The position numbers were made by a program, and so were the translations under genes. Shown piece after piece: positions 1 to 11,699 of a DNA stretch of 64,000 nucleotides. Source of the DNA: Cycas panzhihuaensis (taxonomy: Eukaryota > Cycadophyta); assembly GCA_023213395.1 (NCBI GenBank), contig CM041465.1, positions 217,813,741 through 217,877,740 of the forward strand. Direction: 5' to 3'. A model generated the notes under the pieces. It did not search any database. It saw nothing but the letters and a program-made list of their open reading frames with translations, and was not told where the DNA came from. Position 1 is the first letter of the stretch. Each line of letters starts with the position of its first letter.

Positions 1-189
1 TATTATTTGGAATGATGACTTAATACCATAATGGCACCATGTTGCCTTAAGAAGATCCCCTTGCCTTAGATAGGGCTACATGATCATCTGAGATATTTGA
101 ATATTATTTTATTTTCTTCTATAAAACTAATATTATTTTATATTTATGAGGTACTATTAATTTTCTATCATTATTTGATGTTGGCATAC

Positions 190-211
190 CAATATAGATA
201 TATATATATAT

Positions 212-259
<48 letters not shown>

Positions 260-295
260 GTAGATAGATAGATATAGATATAGATATAGATATAT
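190..295. repeat. GATA/TA microsatellite flanking a retrotransposon
   Basis: The sequence is almost pure TA followed by more than a dozen GATA units, then TATAGA units. It abuts the 5' LTR at 296. The 3' LTR of the same element is followed by a TA run, so the element appears to have landed in simple-sequence DNA. Bases 1-189 show no recognisable gene. Confidence 0.9.
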
Positions 296-516
296 TATTG
301 GAATATTAATACACATTTGTTTTGTCCCACATGCAAGTGGGTCCCACTCTCTCCATATTGACATGTATTATAAATACATAACATAGTGTATCATATTGTA
401 TGATGTTGTAATGATGTTTTGTTAATACAATGGAGGTACCTTAAGGGTACCGTTTGATCTTATGGAGGTGGTCTATTATGTTTGCCAATATCTTATTGCA
501 TGTCTATTTTCCAACA
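296..516 (+). repeat. 5' LTR, family 1
   Basis: 221 bp. The start has mutated from TGTTAG to TATTGG, and the end is TTTTCCAACA. It aligns along its full length with 3886-4106, 6199-6419, 8193-8413 and, reversed, with 51236-51457 and 53975-54196. Confidence 0.9.
369..376 (+). promoter_or_regulatory. TATA box of the family 1 LTR
   Basis: TATAAATA lies about 73 bp into the LTR and is retained, with the surrounding block, in the other family 1 LTRs. This is the expected position for the U3 promoter that drives the element transcript. Activity is inferred only from position and conservation. Confidence 0.6.
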
Positions 517-531
517 TGGTATTAGAGTGCC
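517..531 (+). other. Primer binding site, initiator-tRNA-Met type
   Basis: TGGTATTAGAGTGCC starts at the base after the 5' LTR. It resembles the TGGTATCAGAGC site common in plant copia elements that prime from initiator tRNA-Met. Confidence 0.85.
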
Positions 532-2731
532 TAGGTTGAGCAAAGTTTATTTGGTGAAACGTTGATTTCATTAATATCAGTGGCTTCATCAAGTTGTTTG
601 CCAATTTGTTATTGATACAATTGTGCCTATCACGTGGCTCTGATCGATGGTTCATGGTTGTGTAGAGGTTAAAACATTGATTGTTATTAATCCCAACCCT
701 TTTACCTATTGCTCATGAAGAATCTATAATTATATATTTGCATTTATGTATACATTATTCCTGCATTTACATCATAGTTGTTGCACCCAAAGAAATTGTT
801 AGATTTATGCATCCTTATGTATGGGTATGGAAATTTGATCCTTATATATATTTGAGAGATCTTATACCTATTGTGGCCCTTTCATGTGGTTCACTATAGC
901 CTTATTTGTAAAAATCATACCTCTGTGTATCCACACTTATGTCTCTCAAACTATGGAGTGCGATTTGTATTGAGGGCTCTATCGCTATGCTTGCCACTGC
1001 ATGATTTCACTCTGTCATTATTCCTTATCACTTGTTTGTGGCTTATTTATGAGATATGCACCAAGAGTGTGGAGTTACCAGGTGATACAACTGTTGCTAC
1101 TTATTGTAAAATTATAGAAGGTATAGATTCAACTATCAATTACATGGAGAGATTCCTAGATTACAGATGTGGGAATGATATCATGAAGTTACACAGCTGT
1201 CATTTCTTGCAATCGTTTTCTTTTGCTTATGTCACCATGATGATATAAATGTCACCACAGAAGATGAATGTAGATTATGCTTAGAGAAGATTCTAGATAG
1301 TGGTGGGAGAGATGCCTTTATGATAGGGGAAGAGATGCATGGAGTTACCTAGATCATAGTGTCAATGCAATGATTGAAGACTGTATGTGCATGGAGAGAA
1401 ATGAGTCAACTGGGCTTCTTCCTTTTTTATTGGGGTCTTTGCAGTCTTCGTTATGGCTGTGATTATTATAGAAAATCATGTTTGTTTCTAGGTATGAAAT
1501 TATAGCTACCGTTGTTTTCTATTTTCTTCTATTTCCTATAGCATCGAATATTTAGAGAAGGGTATCACAAGATGAAGCCAAGAGAAAATGAGATAAGAGA
1601 AGAGTTTACCATTCCATAATGAAAGAGATAGTGGTACATGTGGCTATTGTATATTCATTACCTATTATCATTATAAGTTGCATGCCCTTATTTTATTAAT
1701 TTATTTGATTTATTAAAGCCTTTTAAGGTCACCTAAACATAGTGTATTAAGTCATATTGACTTAATATAGAGATATTTCCTTAATATAAGCTGAGATTAT
1801 TATGGTGGTTATATAATCTGTTGTTGATATATGATGAGGCAAGTATGGTCTTTATAAGAGGCATGCATAAGATGATTTAATGGAAAAGTGGGTTAGGTGA
1901 TATTTAATGACTTTGAGATGATTGTTCTTTTGTAATCTGTTGATGGTGATGTGGTAATGATATGCCTCATGGCTTACATTTGCATGAGAAGGTATGTTGG
2001 GTAAGGTAATTGTTTGATGACATAAGGCAGAAACATGACTTCTTGTATGCATTTTTTCATAAGAAAGCATTGATGGCAAGATGAGTAAGGTGATATGGTA
2101 CTTTATCTCTTAATGACATGTATATGATGTATTCCATTATGAAAAGCGTGTGTTTTGAATGTGATATAAGTATTAGTTATATATTTTTAGTGACGAGGTG
2201 GTGTTGGCATAGTGCTCCCTTATGTGTATTGTACATGAGAGAGTGAGGTTGGTAAAAAGACGTCTATTGTCTCTCTTGTATGTGTTTGCATGAGAGAGTT
2301 AGTGAAGTGATGACTTGGCGATATAAGGCAATTGTGAACCTTATAACATGTGAGGTTACATGACAAGATTGGATATTTGTTGGGCATGTTAAGGGAAAAA
2401 TTAGGTTTGTTTCGTCAATTGAATGAATGCAAAGAAGGATGAGTTTTTGTTAAAGTTACCTGAGTTGCAAGTGTAGTGGCATGAGTTGTGTTGTTGGGTA
2501 ATTAAGTTAAGTATGTGTCTTGGAAATTTAATGGTGACATGAGGTGTGCATGATTTCTGGCTTAAGCATTGATTTGATGGTGGAGTAATTATTTTAGATA
2601 CTTGTTATATGTGATTATTTAACAATATGAGAGATGTGATGTGAGAGATATGAGACATGAGAAATTTTATTAAGAGTGATCAATAGGCAAGTTATCAATG
2701 ATAAATGAGTTTGTTGATTAAGTGTTAGGAA
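532..2731 (+). other. Long non-coding leader of the family 1 element
   Basis: About 2.2 kb between the primer site and gag. Open frames at 681-899 and 871-1248 have no recognisable domain. Several diverged copies of a phrase meaning GTGATATAAGGCA or ATGAGAGAGT occur around 1850-2350, suggesting old internal duplications. Nested copy 51236-54196 has a similar but shorter leader. Confidence 0.55.
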
Positions 2732-3880
2732 ATGGCATTTATAATCATGGAAGAAAATGATTTGGCTATGTATGTTCTTGAAATAAATGAATATTACTTA
2801 AAGGATTCATTTCTTTCGATACCTAAGTATAATGGACAAGACTACTTCTTTTGGACAATTAAAATGAGATGTTTATTTATAGCTAGAGGTTTATGGAAGC
2901 TTGTTACTAATGGATATGATATTACTAAGGATGAAGAAGAAAAGGAAATGCTTGAGAAGAAAGACAGAAAGGCATTCATCATTATTCATGCTACATTTGA
3001 TGAGGTTGATCTTCCTTCTGCATACCATTTTGTCATTCCTAAGATTCAACATGCAAGTACTACTAAGGAAGCATGAGATTTTTTAAAGGAAGTATTTGAA
3101 CAAACTCCTAAATAGATACAGTGAATAATTGAAAAGGCAATTAAGGTTAGTTATAGTTATTGTATAGGTACAATAAATGAAGAAAATATCATCAACACTA
3201 ATGAAATGACATGTCAAGATGAAGAATGTATGAGTACTAATGAAATTTATACTGAATGTAAAGAAATGATAGTTGAATACATTAATGAGACTACAACTAT
3301 TGATGAAGACATTAAAAGTGATGAATCGATAAAGCTTTATTTAGATGATACTATTATTTCAAGAGAAAGTAAATGTGAATCTGATAATCCCATAAAGGAT
3401 GAGTCTTGTAATGATTTAAGTCTAAATGATGCACCTACTTTAAGCATTGATTTAATTTCAAAGAGTATGTAAGTTGATCAAGATTCCACTCCAAAGGTTG
3501 AATAAATCATTATTGTATATGGTAATCAAGAACTTATACAGAATAATGATGATAAACAAGTTGTGTTTGAAGATGGTTACTTACAAGATCTTCACCACAA
3601 TCAGACTAGACCAGCCACAATGAAGAATCAGGATTTGTACTTTCTAGAATTGCTACAACAACATCATGACTACATAATGGAAGATAAAAATTAAACTAAG
3701 GACATCATCTTACAAAGGTATTAGTACAAAATTAAAGATGAAAATCAAGATAAAGACATCATTCTACATCAAAGACATTACTACAAGATTGAAGACAAGG
3801 ATCAAGTTGAAGACATCATCTTTAAGACATTTTTAAGGACAAGGCATTGCAAATACAAATGACCCAAATATGCATTAAGG
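2732..3880 (+). pseudogene. Copia-type Gag (DUF4219/UBN2-like), family 1, broken
   Basis: The intact N-terminal piece (2732-3076, 114 aa) shows the Gag signature: an NGQDYFFWTIKMRCLF segment, a short linker, then a KKDRKAF segment typical of UBN2-type copia Gag proteins. A stop follows near 3076, and the frame resumes to about 3470 with an acidic Asp/Glu/Ser-rich region (3206-3472). The end (about 3680-3840) encodes three degenerate copies of a 17-residue unit containing DIIL or DIIF, right up to the polypurine tract. No CCHC zinc knuckle is seen. Gag would form the particle that packages the element RNA; all enzymes would have to come from another element. The minus-strand copy at 51460-52515 is more open and supports this frame. 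Confidence 0.82.
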
Positions 3881-3885
3881 GGGAG
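3876..3885 (+). other. Polypurine tract, family 1
   Basis: TAAGGGGGAG sits immediately before the 3' LTR TGTTAG and would prime plus-strand DNA synthesis. The same tract precedes the LTRs at 6199 and 8193 and, reversed, follows the one at 51457. Confidence 0.85.
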
Positions 3886-4106
3886 TGTTAGAATATTAAT
3901 GCACATTTGTTTTATCCCACATGCAAGTAGGTCCCACTCTCTCCATATTGACATATATTATAAATACACAACATAGTGTATCATATTGTATGATGTTGTA
4001 ATGATGTTTTATTAATACAATGGAGGTACCTAAAGGGTACCGTTTGACCCTGTGGAGGTGTTATGTTCTATTTGCCAATATCTTATTGCATATCTATTTT
4101 CCAATA
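3886..4106 (+). repeat. 3' LTR, family 1
   Basis: 221 bp, TGTTAG to TTTTCCAATA (CCAACA in the 5' copy). It pairs with 296-516. Confidence 0.9.
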
Positions 4107-4464
<358 letters not shown>

Positions 4465-5155
4465 TACAATAAAACTATTAAAAAAAATTACATAATTTAC
4501 GTTAAAATAATATGTTCAAAAGCTATTTAGGTTTTAGTGTACTTGACCAAGTTAAGATGCACCATGTTTTATAACCTAAATATTACCTGTTAGGAATTTA
4601 GACAAATTTTCCTATACTTAATAAAAGAAAAACTAAACACTTTGGTCCTCTTTAGTATGGTCCCCAAAAGTGTTGGCTCATGAGGATCCCTCCCCTCCCC
4701 AACCTAGGTCTTAAAGTCCAAGGTCCCTTCTTTCTTAATAGTAGGAGGGATATATTTCTTTATGGAAGATAACAATCCTTGTACTAGGTTAAGGTGAAAG
4801 AAAGATTACATCCTCTATATATCTAATTTACATGGTATGGGAGAATCATCATATCATTATCTTGTCATTTAATGGTTAATTAGGTGTTGGGTGCAAGTCA
4901 AGGAAAAAGGCCAAAATGCCTATCTTATTAGGGTGTTTACACACCTCTTTCACTAGAATATCAATGGGTTTATCCTGAATAGTTTGTGTCATTTTCTATT
5001 ACGACCCTTTTATTTTTTTGGTGGTGTTATTATTGGATTTCTCATCACTATTTAGGCAATGAGTAGTTATATGGCCTAACTCACTATAAATGAAGTATGT
5101 CATATCATTAGAATTATTTTTATATATGTTGTGTGTGTGCGTAACTATATATGTG
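4465..5155. other. Unassigned segment of tandem unit 1
   Basis: Matches 6460-7149 and 8441-9131 closely. It contains no long open frame and no recognised element. It is probably DNA that lay between family 1 and the chromovirus insertion before duplication. Confidence 0.6.
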
Positions 5156-5861
5156 TGCATATATATTAATGCAATACTAAATAAGAAAAAGTGATGGTAA
5201 ATTATAATTTGAGAAGTTTAACATAACAACATTGTTACCAAGATTAAAACAATACAAATTATTCAATTACAATTACAAGGGAGAGCATGACAACAGATAT
5301 CATAGAATAGAGAGTCATTCTTAGTGCTTTCTTCTTGAGAAGCACCGTGTTTTAGGTCACAAAACTCTTGAACTTCTAATTATCATCATGACTTTTCAAC
5401 TTCTCTCATTTGTAAACTTATTCTTATAAATAAATTATAAAAATATGGAAATTTCTATTATTTTTACTATTTACCCTTCACTAATTTAATAACTTAATGG
5501 ACCCCATATTTTATGCATTCTCATGAACTTAGTACCTTTGCCTAATATTGAAATAATTCTCTTTTCACAGGTCCTTAAAACTCACCAATTTGAGGACCTT
5601 CACTCTTCATGCTTCATCAAACCTTTAATGCCTTTATGCATTTACTCTCAATGGTTCACCCTTTGCAAATGTTGCTTCGACCTTTCACTTGGAATCTTAG
5701 ATGTCAATGTGCATGGTATAGAGCATGGAGCTTCACTTTTTTTGCATAGAGTGAGTTTATACTACTAATGTAGTCTCATTAACTATCTTACATATGTTGA
5801 AATGTGATTTAACACCACCTCAATGGCCTTTGGGTAGGTTAAAAAGCTACTCATTTAGTCT
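5156..5861 (-). repeat. Truncated chromovirus LTR, tandem unit 1
   Basis: Homologous to 9132-9826 and, more distantly, to 13055-13600. The open frame 5523-5768 lies inside the LTR and is not a gene. The LTR stops abruptly where family 1 gag sequence begins. Confidence 0.8.
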
Positions 5862-6419
5862 ATGATAAGCAAGTTGTGTTTGAAGATGGTTACTTACAGG
5901 TTCTTCATCACAATTAGACTAGACCAACCACAATGAAGAATCAGGATTTGTACTTTCTAGATTTGCTACAACAACATCATGAATGCATAATGGAAGATGA
6001 AAATCAAACTAAGGACATCATCCTACAAAGGTGTAAATACAGAATTGAAGATGAAAATTAAGATAAAGACATCATTCTACATCAAAGACATTACTACAAG
6101 ATTGAAGACAAGGATCAAGTTGAAGATATCATCTTCAAGACATTTTCAAGGACTAGGCATTGCAAATACAAATGACCCAAATGTGCATTAAGGGGGAGTG
6201 TTAGAATATTAATGTACATTTATTTTGTCCCACATGCAAGTGAGTTCCACTCTCTCCATATTCACATGTATTATAAATACACAACATAGTGTATCATATT
6301 GTATGATGTTGTAATGATGTTTTGTTAATATAATGGAGGTACCTTAAGGGTACCATTTGACCGTGTGGAGGTGTTATGTTTTATTTGCCAATATCTTATT
6401 CCATGTCTATTTTCTACCA
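5862..6419 (+). mobile_element. Truncated family 1 copy (gag 3' end plus LTR), unit 1
   Basis: Starts within gag at the point equivalent to about 3551, includes the C-terminal repeat region and polypurine tract, and ends with a 221-bp LTR (6199-6419). It was produced by tandem duplication, not by a separate insertion, because unit 2 starts at the same internal point. Confidence 0.88.
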
Positions 6420-7149
6420 TATATATATATATATATACATACATACATACATACATACAAGAAAACTATTAAAAATAAAATTAACATAATTTACATTAAA
6501 ATAATATCTTCAAAAGCTAATTAGGTTTTAGTGTACTTAACCAAGTTAAGATGCACCATGTTTTATAACCTAAATGTTACTTGTTAGGAATTTAGAAAAA
6601 GTTTCCTACACTTAATAAAAGAAAAACTAAACACTTTGGTCCTCTCTAGTATGGTCCCCAAAAGTGTTGGCTCATGAGGATCCCTCCCCTTCCCAACCTA
6701 GGTCTTCAAGTCCAAGGTCCCTTCTTTCTTAATAGTAGGAAGGATAGATTTCTTTATGGAAGACAATAATCCTTATACTAGGTTAAGGTGAAAGGAAGAT
6801 TACATCCTCTATATATCTGATTTACATGGTATGGGAGAATCATAAGATCATTATCTTGCCATTTAATGGTTAATTAGGTGTTGGGTGCAAGTCAAGGAAA
6901 AAGGCCAAAGTGGCTATCTTATTAGGGTGTTTATACACCTCTTTCACTAGAATATCAATTGGTTTATCCTGAATAGTTTGTGTCGTTTTCTATTATGACC
7001 CTTTTATTTTTTTGGTGGTGTTATTATTAGATTTCTCATCACTATTTAGGCAATGAATAGTTATATGGCCTAACTCACTATAAATGAAGTATGTCATATC
7101 ATCAGAATTATTCTTATATATGTTGTATGTGTGTGTGTCTATGTATGTG
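6420..7149. other. Microsatellite and unassigned segment of tandem unit 2
   Basis: A short TA then TACA run (6420-6460) is followed by a close copy of 4469-5155. No coding sequence seen. Confidence 0.6.
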
Positions 7150-7856
7150 TGCATATATATTAATGCAATACTAAATAAGAAAAAGTGATGGTAAAATATA
7201 ATTTGAGAAGTTTAACATAACAACATTGTTACCAAGATTAAAACAATACAAATTATTCAATTACAATTATAAGGGAGAGCATGACAACAGATATCATAGA
7301 ATAGAGAGTCATTCTTAGTGCTTTCTTATTGAGAAGCACCATGTTCTAAGCCACAAAACTCTTGAACTTCTAATTGTCATCATGATTTTTTAACTTCTCT
7401 CATTTGTAAACTTATTCTTATAAAAAAATTATAAAAATATGGAAAATTCTCTTATTTTTACCATTTACCCTTCACTAATTTAATAACTTAATGGACCCCA
7501 TATTTTATGCATTCTCATGAACTTAGTAGCTTTGCCTAATATTGAAATAATTCTCTTTTCACAGGTCCTTAAAACTCACCAATTTGAGGACCTTCACTCT
7601 TCATGATTCGTCAAACCTCTAATGCATTTATGTCTTTGCTCTCAACGGTTCACCCTTTGTAAATGTTACTTCAACCTTTCACTTGGAATCTTAGATGTTA
7701 ATGTGCATGGTATAAAGCATGGAGCTTCACTTTTTTTGCATAGGGTGAGTTTATACTACTAATGTAGTCTCATTAACTATCTTACATATGTTGAAATGTG
7801 ATTTAACACCACCTCAATGGTCTTTGGGTAGGTTAAAAAGCTACTCATTTAGTCCA
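7150..7856 (-). repeat. Truncated chromovirus LTR, tandem unit 2
   Basis: Close copy of 5156-5861, with the same truncation point against family 1 sequence. Confidence 0.8.
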
Positions 7857-8410
7857 TGACCAGCAAGTTGTGTTTGGATATGGTTACTTACAGGTTATTC
7901 ATCACAATCAAACTAGACCAACCACAATGAAGAATTAGGATTTGTACTTTCTAGTGTTGCTATAGCAACATCATGACTGCATAATGGAAGATAAAAATCA
8001 AACTAAGGACATCATCCTACAAAGGCGTCAGTATAAAATTAAAGACAAAAATCAAGATAAAGACATCATTCTACATCAAAGACATTACTACAATATTGAA
8101 GACAAGGATCAAGTTGAAGATATCATCTTCAAGTCATTTTCAAGGATAAGGCATTGCAAATACAAATGGTCCAAATGTGCATTAAGGGGGATTGTTAGAA
8201 TATTAATGCACATTTATTTTATGCCACATACAAGTAGGTCTCACTCTCTCCATATTGACATGTATTATAAATGAACAACATAGTGTATCATATTGTATTG
8301 TGTTGTAATGATGTTTTGTTAATACAATGGAGGTACCTTAAGGGTATCGTTCGACCCTGTGGAGGTGTTATGTTCTATTTACCAATATCTTATTGCATGT
8401 CTATTTTCCA

Positions 8411-8413
<3 letters not shown>
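7857..8413 (+). mobile_element. Truncated family 1 copy, unit 2
   Basis: Same structure as 5862-6419. The frame 7984-8274 is the gag C-terminus with its DIIL-type repeats reading through into the LTR (8193-8413). The polypurine tract has one change (GGGGGATTG in place of GGGGGAGTG). Confidence 0.88.
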
Positions 8414-8441
<28 letters not shown>

Positions 8442-9131
8442 CAATAAAACTATTAAAAATAAAATTAACATAATTTACATTAAAATAATATGTTTAAAAG
8501 CTAATTAGATTTTAGTGTATTTGACCAAGTTAAGATGCACCATGTTTTATAACCTAAATGTTACATGTTAGGAATTTAGACAAATTTTCCTACATTTAAT
8601 AAAAGAAAAACTAAACACTTTGGTCCTGTCTAGTATGGTCCCCAAAAGTGTTGGCTCACGAGGATCCCTCCCCTCCCCAACCTAGGTCTTAAAGTCCAAG
8701 GTCCCATCTTTCTTAATAGTAGGAGGGATATATTTCTTTATGGAAGACAACAATCCTTGTACTAGGTTAAGGTGAAAGGAAGATTACATCCTCTATATAT
8801 CTGATTTACATGGTATGGGAGAATCATAAGATCATTATCTTGTCATTTAATGGTTAATTAGGTGTTGGGTGCAAGTCAAGGAAAAATGTCAAAATGGCTA
8901 TCTTATTAGGGTGTTTATACACCTCTTTCACTAGAATATCAATTGGTTTATCCTGAATAGTTTGTCATTTTCTATTATGACCCTTTTATTTTTTTGGTGG
9001 TGTTATTATTGGATTTCTCATCACTATTTAGGCAATGAGTAGTTCTATGGACTAACTCACTATAAATGAAGTATGTCATATCATTAGAATTATTCTTATA
9101 TATGTTGTATGTGTGTGTGTCTATGTATGTG
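8414..9131. other. Microsatellite and unassigned segment of tandem unit 3
   Basis: A CA then TA run is followed by the third copy of the unassigned segment. The minus frame 8975-9160 is not supported by any domain. Confidence 0.6.
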
Positions 9132-10303
9132 TGCATATATATTAATGCAATACTAAACAAGAAAAAGTGATGGTAAAATACAATTTGAGAAGTTTAACAT
9201 AACAACATTGTTACTAAGATTAAAACAATATAAATTATTCAATTACAATTACAAGGGAGAGCATGACAACAAATATCATAGAATAGAGAGTCATTCTTAG
9301 TGCTTTCTTCCTGAGAAGCACCATGTTTTAAGTCACAAAACTCTTGAACTTCTAATTGTCATCATGACTTTTCAATTTCTCTCATTTGTAAACTTATTCT
9401 TATAAATAAATTATAAAAATATGGAAAATTCTCTTATTTTTACCATTTACCCTTCACTAATTTAATAACTTAATTAACCCCATATTTTATGCATTCTCAT
9501 GAACTTAGTAGCTTTGCCTAATATTGAAATAATTCTCTTTTCACAGGTCCTTAAAACTCACCAATTTGAGGACCTTCACTCTTCATGCTTTGTCAAACCT
9601 CTAATGCCTTTGCTCTCAATGGTTCAATGGTTCACCCTTTGTAAATGTTGCTTTGCCCTTTCACTTGGAATCTTAGATATCAATGTGCATGGTATAAAGC
9701 ATGGAGCTTCACTTTTTTTGCTTAGAGTGAGTTTATACTACTAATGTAGTCTCATTAACTATCTTACATATGTTGAAATGAGATGGCCTTTGGGTAGGTT
9801 AAAAAGCTACTCATTTATTCTAAACTTATAGACCTTGTGTTTTCATACATACACTAAAATGTCCACCTTCGTGCTACATGTGGGACTAAAAATAAACTTG
9901 CCTCTACAAAGTCACAAACATATGAACTTTAAATGTTTATAATTCCTTCGTATAGCATCCAAATTTGTCAAATCTAAGCACATTGAATAACTCTCTATAA
10001 ACTCTATCCAATAAGATACTCCTATGAATTTATCATAATGCCTAGCCATGTTAAAATATATTGCAAACTATAGGTTCATAGTCTTCAAAACCAAAACTAT
10101 GGATCTTTGTTGTCCAACTTAGTGATGTATAAAACAAGAGGGTAATGTTCTTGTATCATTCTCTCTAAGTTACTAAAATGTTTATGTTTAGGTAACAAAT
10201 AATGCCTTCAAAACTTTAGTATATGTACCATCACATAAAACTCCAAATCATAAATAAAATAATTCTTCTTAGCTTCATTCAACCTCTCATTGAAAATTCA
10301 ACT
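9132..10303 (-). repeat. 3' LTR of the chromovirus
   Basis: About 1.17 kb. The plus-strand right end ...AAAATTCA is followed by pyrimidine-rich sequence, whose complement GAAGAGGGAAGGGTAG would be the polypurine tract. 9830-10160 aligns with 58190-58560, and 9160-9680 with 13070-13590. The left end is approximate because all three tandem copies share the flank. Confidence 0.72.
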
Positions 10304-10469
10304 ACCCTTCCCTCTTCGCTTAACACCACTCTAATACCAACACTTAATGCATTGCATTCTACTAAAAATACTTGAAATTAGGCAATGAAATATCGTTGCT
10401 TTAGTAATCTTCTATTTTAATATTGCATAACTCCTTTAGGCAACAATTAACCATTAGAATCTTTTTCTA

Positions 10470-11286
10470 TTTATGCAATCCATTAGAGGGGCTACGAAAC
10501 TACTAAAACTTCTTAATAATTTTTGACAAAATTTGGACATGCCATAGAAACCTCTTCCTTCTATAATGCTAGTTGTGTAGGCCATTCCAATATCACCCTC
10601 ACCTTTTCAAGATCCTTCTTCAACCCTTCTTAGTAAATCACAATCCCCAACTTTACTGAACTTTTTTGAAAGATATTACACTTTTTTAGGTTTATAAACA
10701 ATTACTCCCAATGAGGCACACTGAAGACCTACCATAAACTATTAAAATAGTCCTTTATTTACTTGGTAAAAATTAGAATATTATGAAAATATAAGATTAT
10801 AAACTTACCAAAAAAAAGCTTTAACATTACATTCATAAGCCTCATGAAGGTACTTGTTGTGTTTCATAGTCCAAAAATAATTACCAACCACTCATATCAT
10901 CCATCCCTTATTTTAAAGATTATCTTCCATTTGGCTCTTTCATGAACCTAAATCTGGTGATAACCACTCCACAAATCATTCTTTAAAAACTATGACAAAC
11001 CAATAACCACATCCATTATATTATCCATCCTTGGTAAAGGAAATCTTTATATAATTATGATCTTGTTCATAGCTCTTAAATGAACACACAACTACCTTGT
11101 TCCATCATGTAGGTGTCACATAAGAAATTAAATGTTTTCTAAGAAAGCCTTTCTCTAACAATTATTATATCTACTTGTTTACTCATTCTCCTAAGAGTTC
11201 AATATATATTCTACTTGATTGGGTAGTGGTTAATCTAGAATCAAATCAATATGATATATGATACCCCTAATTGGTAGCAAACCTAC
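10470..11286 (-). pseudogene. Chromovirus reverse transcriptase remnant
   Basis: Reading the minus strand with frame changes gives recognisable Ty3/gypsy RT blocks. A segment equivalent to SGYHQI appears as WSGYHQIxVHE, then YEWLV, then a TFMRLMN block near 10840. Further on, a VRVILEWPT-like and VAPLMDC block lies near 10480-10600, from the RT/RNase H connection. There are many stops. No following RNase H or integrase was found before the 3' LTR. Confidence 0.7.
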
Positions 11287-11574
11287 TCATAACTCTCTTA
11301 GTATGATATCTTTGTATTCATCTAAGAGTCTCTTCATTTCTCTAAGTATTATTTCACATAGTTTATTCTCAACCTTCTTTGCCATTAGAGCATAATAAGC
11401 CCCCATCATAAGAACTTCCCTCATAAATAACTTACAAGATAGAGTTACTATCATGGCTTCCTCTAGTCTTACCAACATAAGCTCAAATCTCTTGCCCTCT
11501 TTAAAAATAGTATAAAAGTTTTTCCTATCATCATGTATGGCTCTTTGATTAAATTTCCATGGTCTTCCCAACAT
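11287..11574 (-). pseudogene. Chromovirus protease C-terminus and PR-RT linker
   Basis: A 95-aa open piece beginning MLGRPWKFNQRAIHDDRKN, the characteristic end of the aspartic protease in plant chromoviruses. It ends with LLDEYKDI, which is the usual start of the region just before RT. It is flanked by gag on the 5' side and RT on the 3' side (minus strand). Broken relative to the full polyprotein. Confidence 0.85.
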
Positions 11575-11699
11575 AGTAAGTATCCATGGGGACTACGTCA
11601 TACCACTCCTTATCTTTATAATTGCCAATATGAAATGTTACTAAATATTTCTCCCTAATCATGATTTCTCTTCCTTTCTTAAATAATAAAATTCTATAG

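Larger units (their letters stand above)
296..4106 (+). mobile_element. Gag-only copia-type LTR retrotransposon (family 1), full length
   Basis: The element has two 221-bp LTRs (296-516 and 3886-4106), a primer binding site directly after the first and a polypurine tract directly before the second. The 3.4-kb interior contains one coding region, a copia-type Gag in its 3' half. No protease, integrase or reverse transcriptase was seen. This fits the non-autonomous terminal-repeat-with-GAG (TR-GAG) class. Flanks tatat and tatct could be a degenerate 5-bp target duplication, but the flank is microsatellite, so this is weak. Three other LTR copies of the family (6199, 8193 and the pair at 51236/53975) have nearly the same length. 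Confidence 0.88.
4465..9826 (+). repeat. Tandem near-triplication of a ~2-kb unit made of transposon pieces
   Basis: The phrase starting TTAGGTTTTA recurs at 4527, 6521 and 8505, giving periods of 1994 and 1984 bp. Each full unit has four parts. First is about 0.7 kb of unassigned DNA. Second is the first part of a chromovirus LTR (minus orientation). Third is the 3' end of family 1 gag. Last is a family 1 LTR plus a short microsatellite. The third copy continues into the complete chromovirus LTR instead of jumping to family 1, so it is the original right end. Junctions in copies 1 and 2 (about 5862 and 7857) join the same two points. Confidence 0.9.

Noticed and set aside
681-1248. Open frames 681-899 and 871-1248
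   Set aside because: They lie in the family 1 leader and show no recognised domain; not supported as genes.
5523-5768. Open frames repeated at 5523 and 9499
   Set aside because: Both lie within chromovirus LTR copies on the strand opposite to the element; the frame is kept only because the copies are recent duplicates.
6199-8413. Two apparent solo LTRs (6199-6419 and 8193-8413)
   Set aside because: Each is preceded by the gag 3' end and both share the same junction, so they arose by tandem duplication rather than by LTR-LTR recombination.
10322-10340. Reverse-strand TGGTATTAGAGTGG as a further primer binding site
   Set aside because: It resembles a tRNA-Met site but lies just outside the chromovirus 3' LTR on the wrong side, with no adjoining LTR pair; probably chance or a relic.
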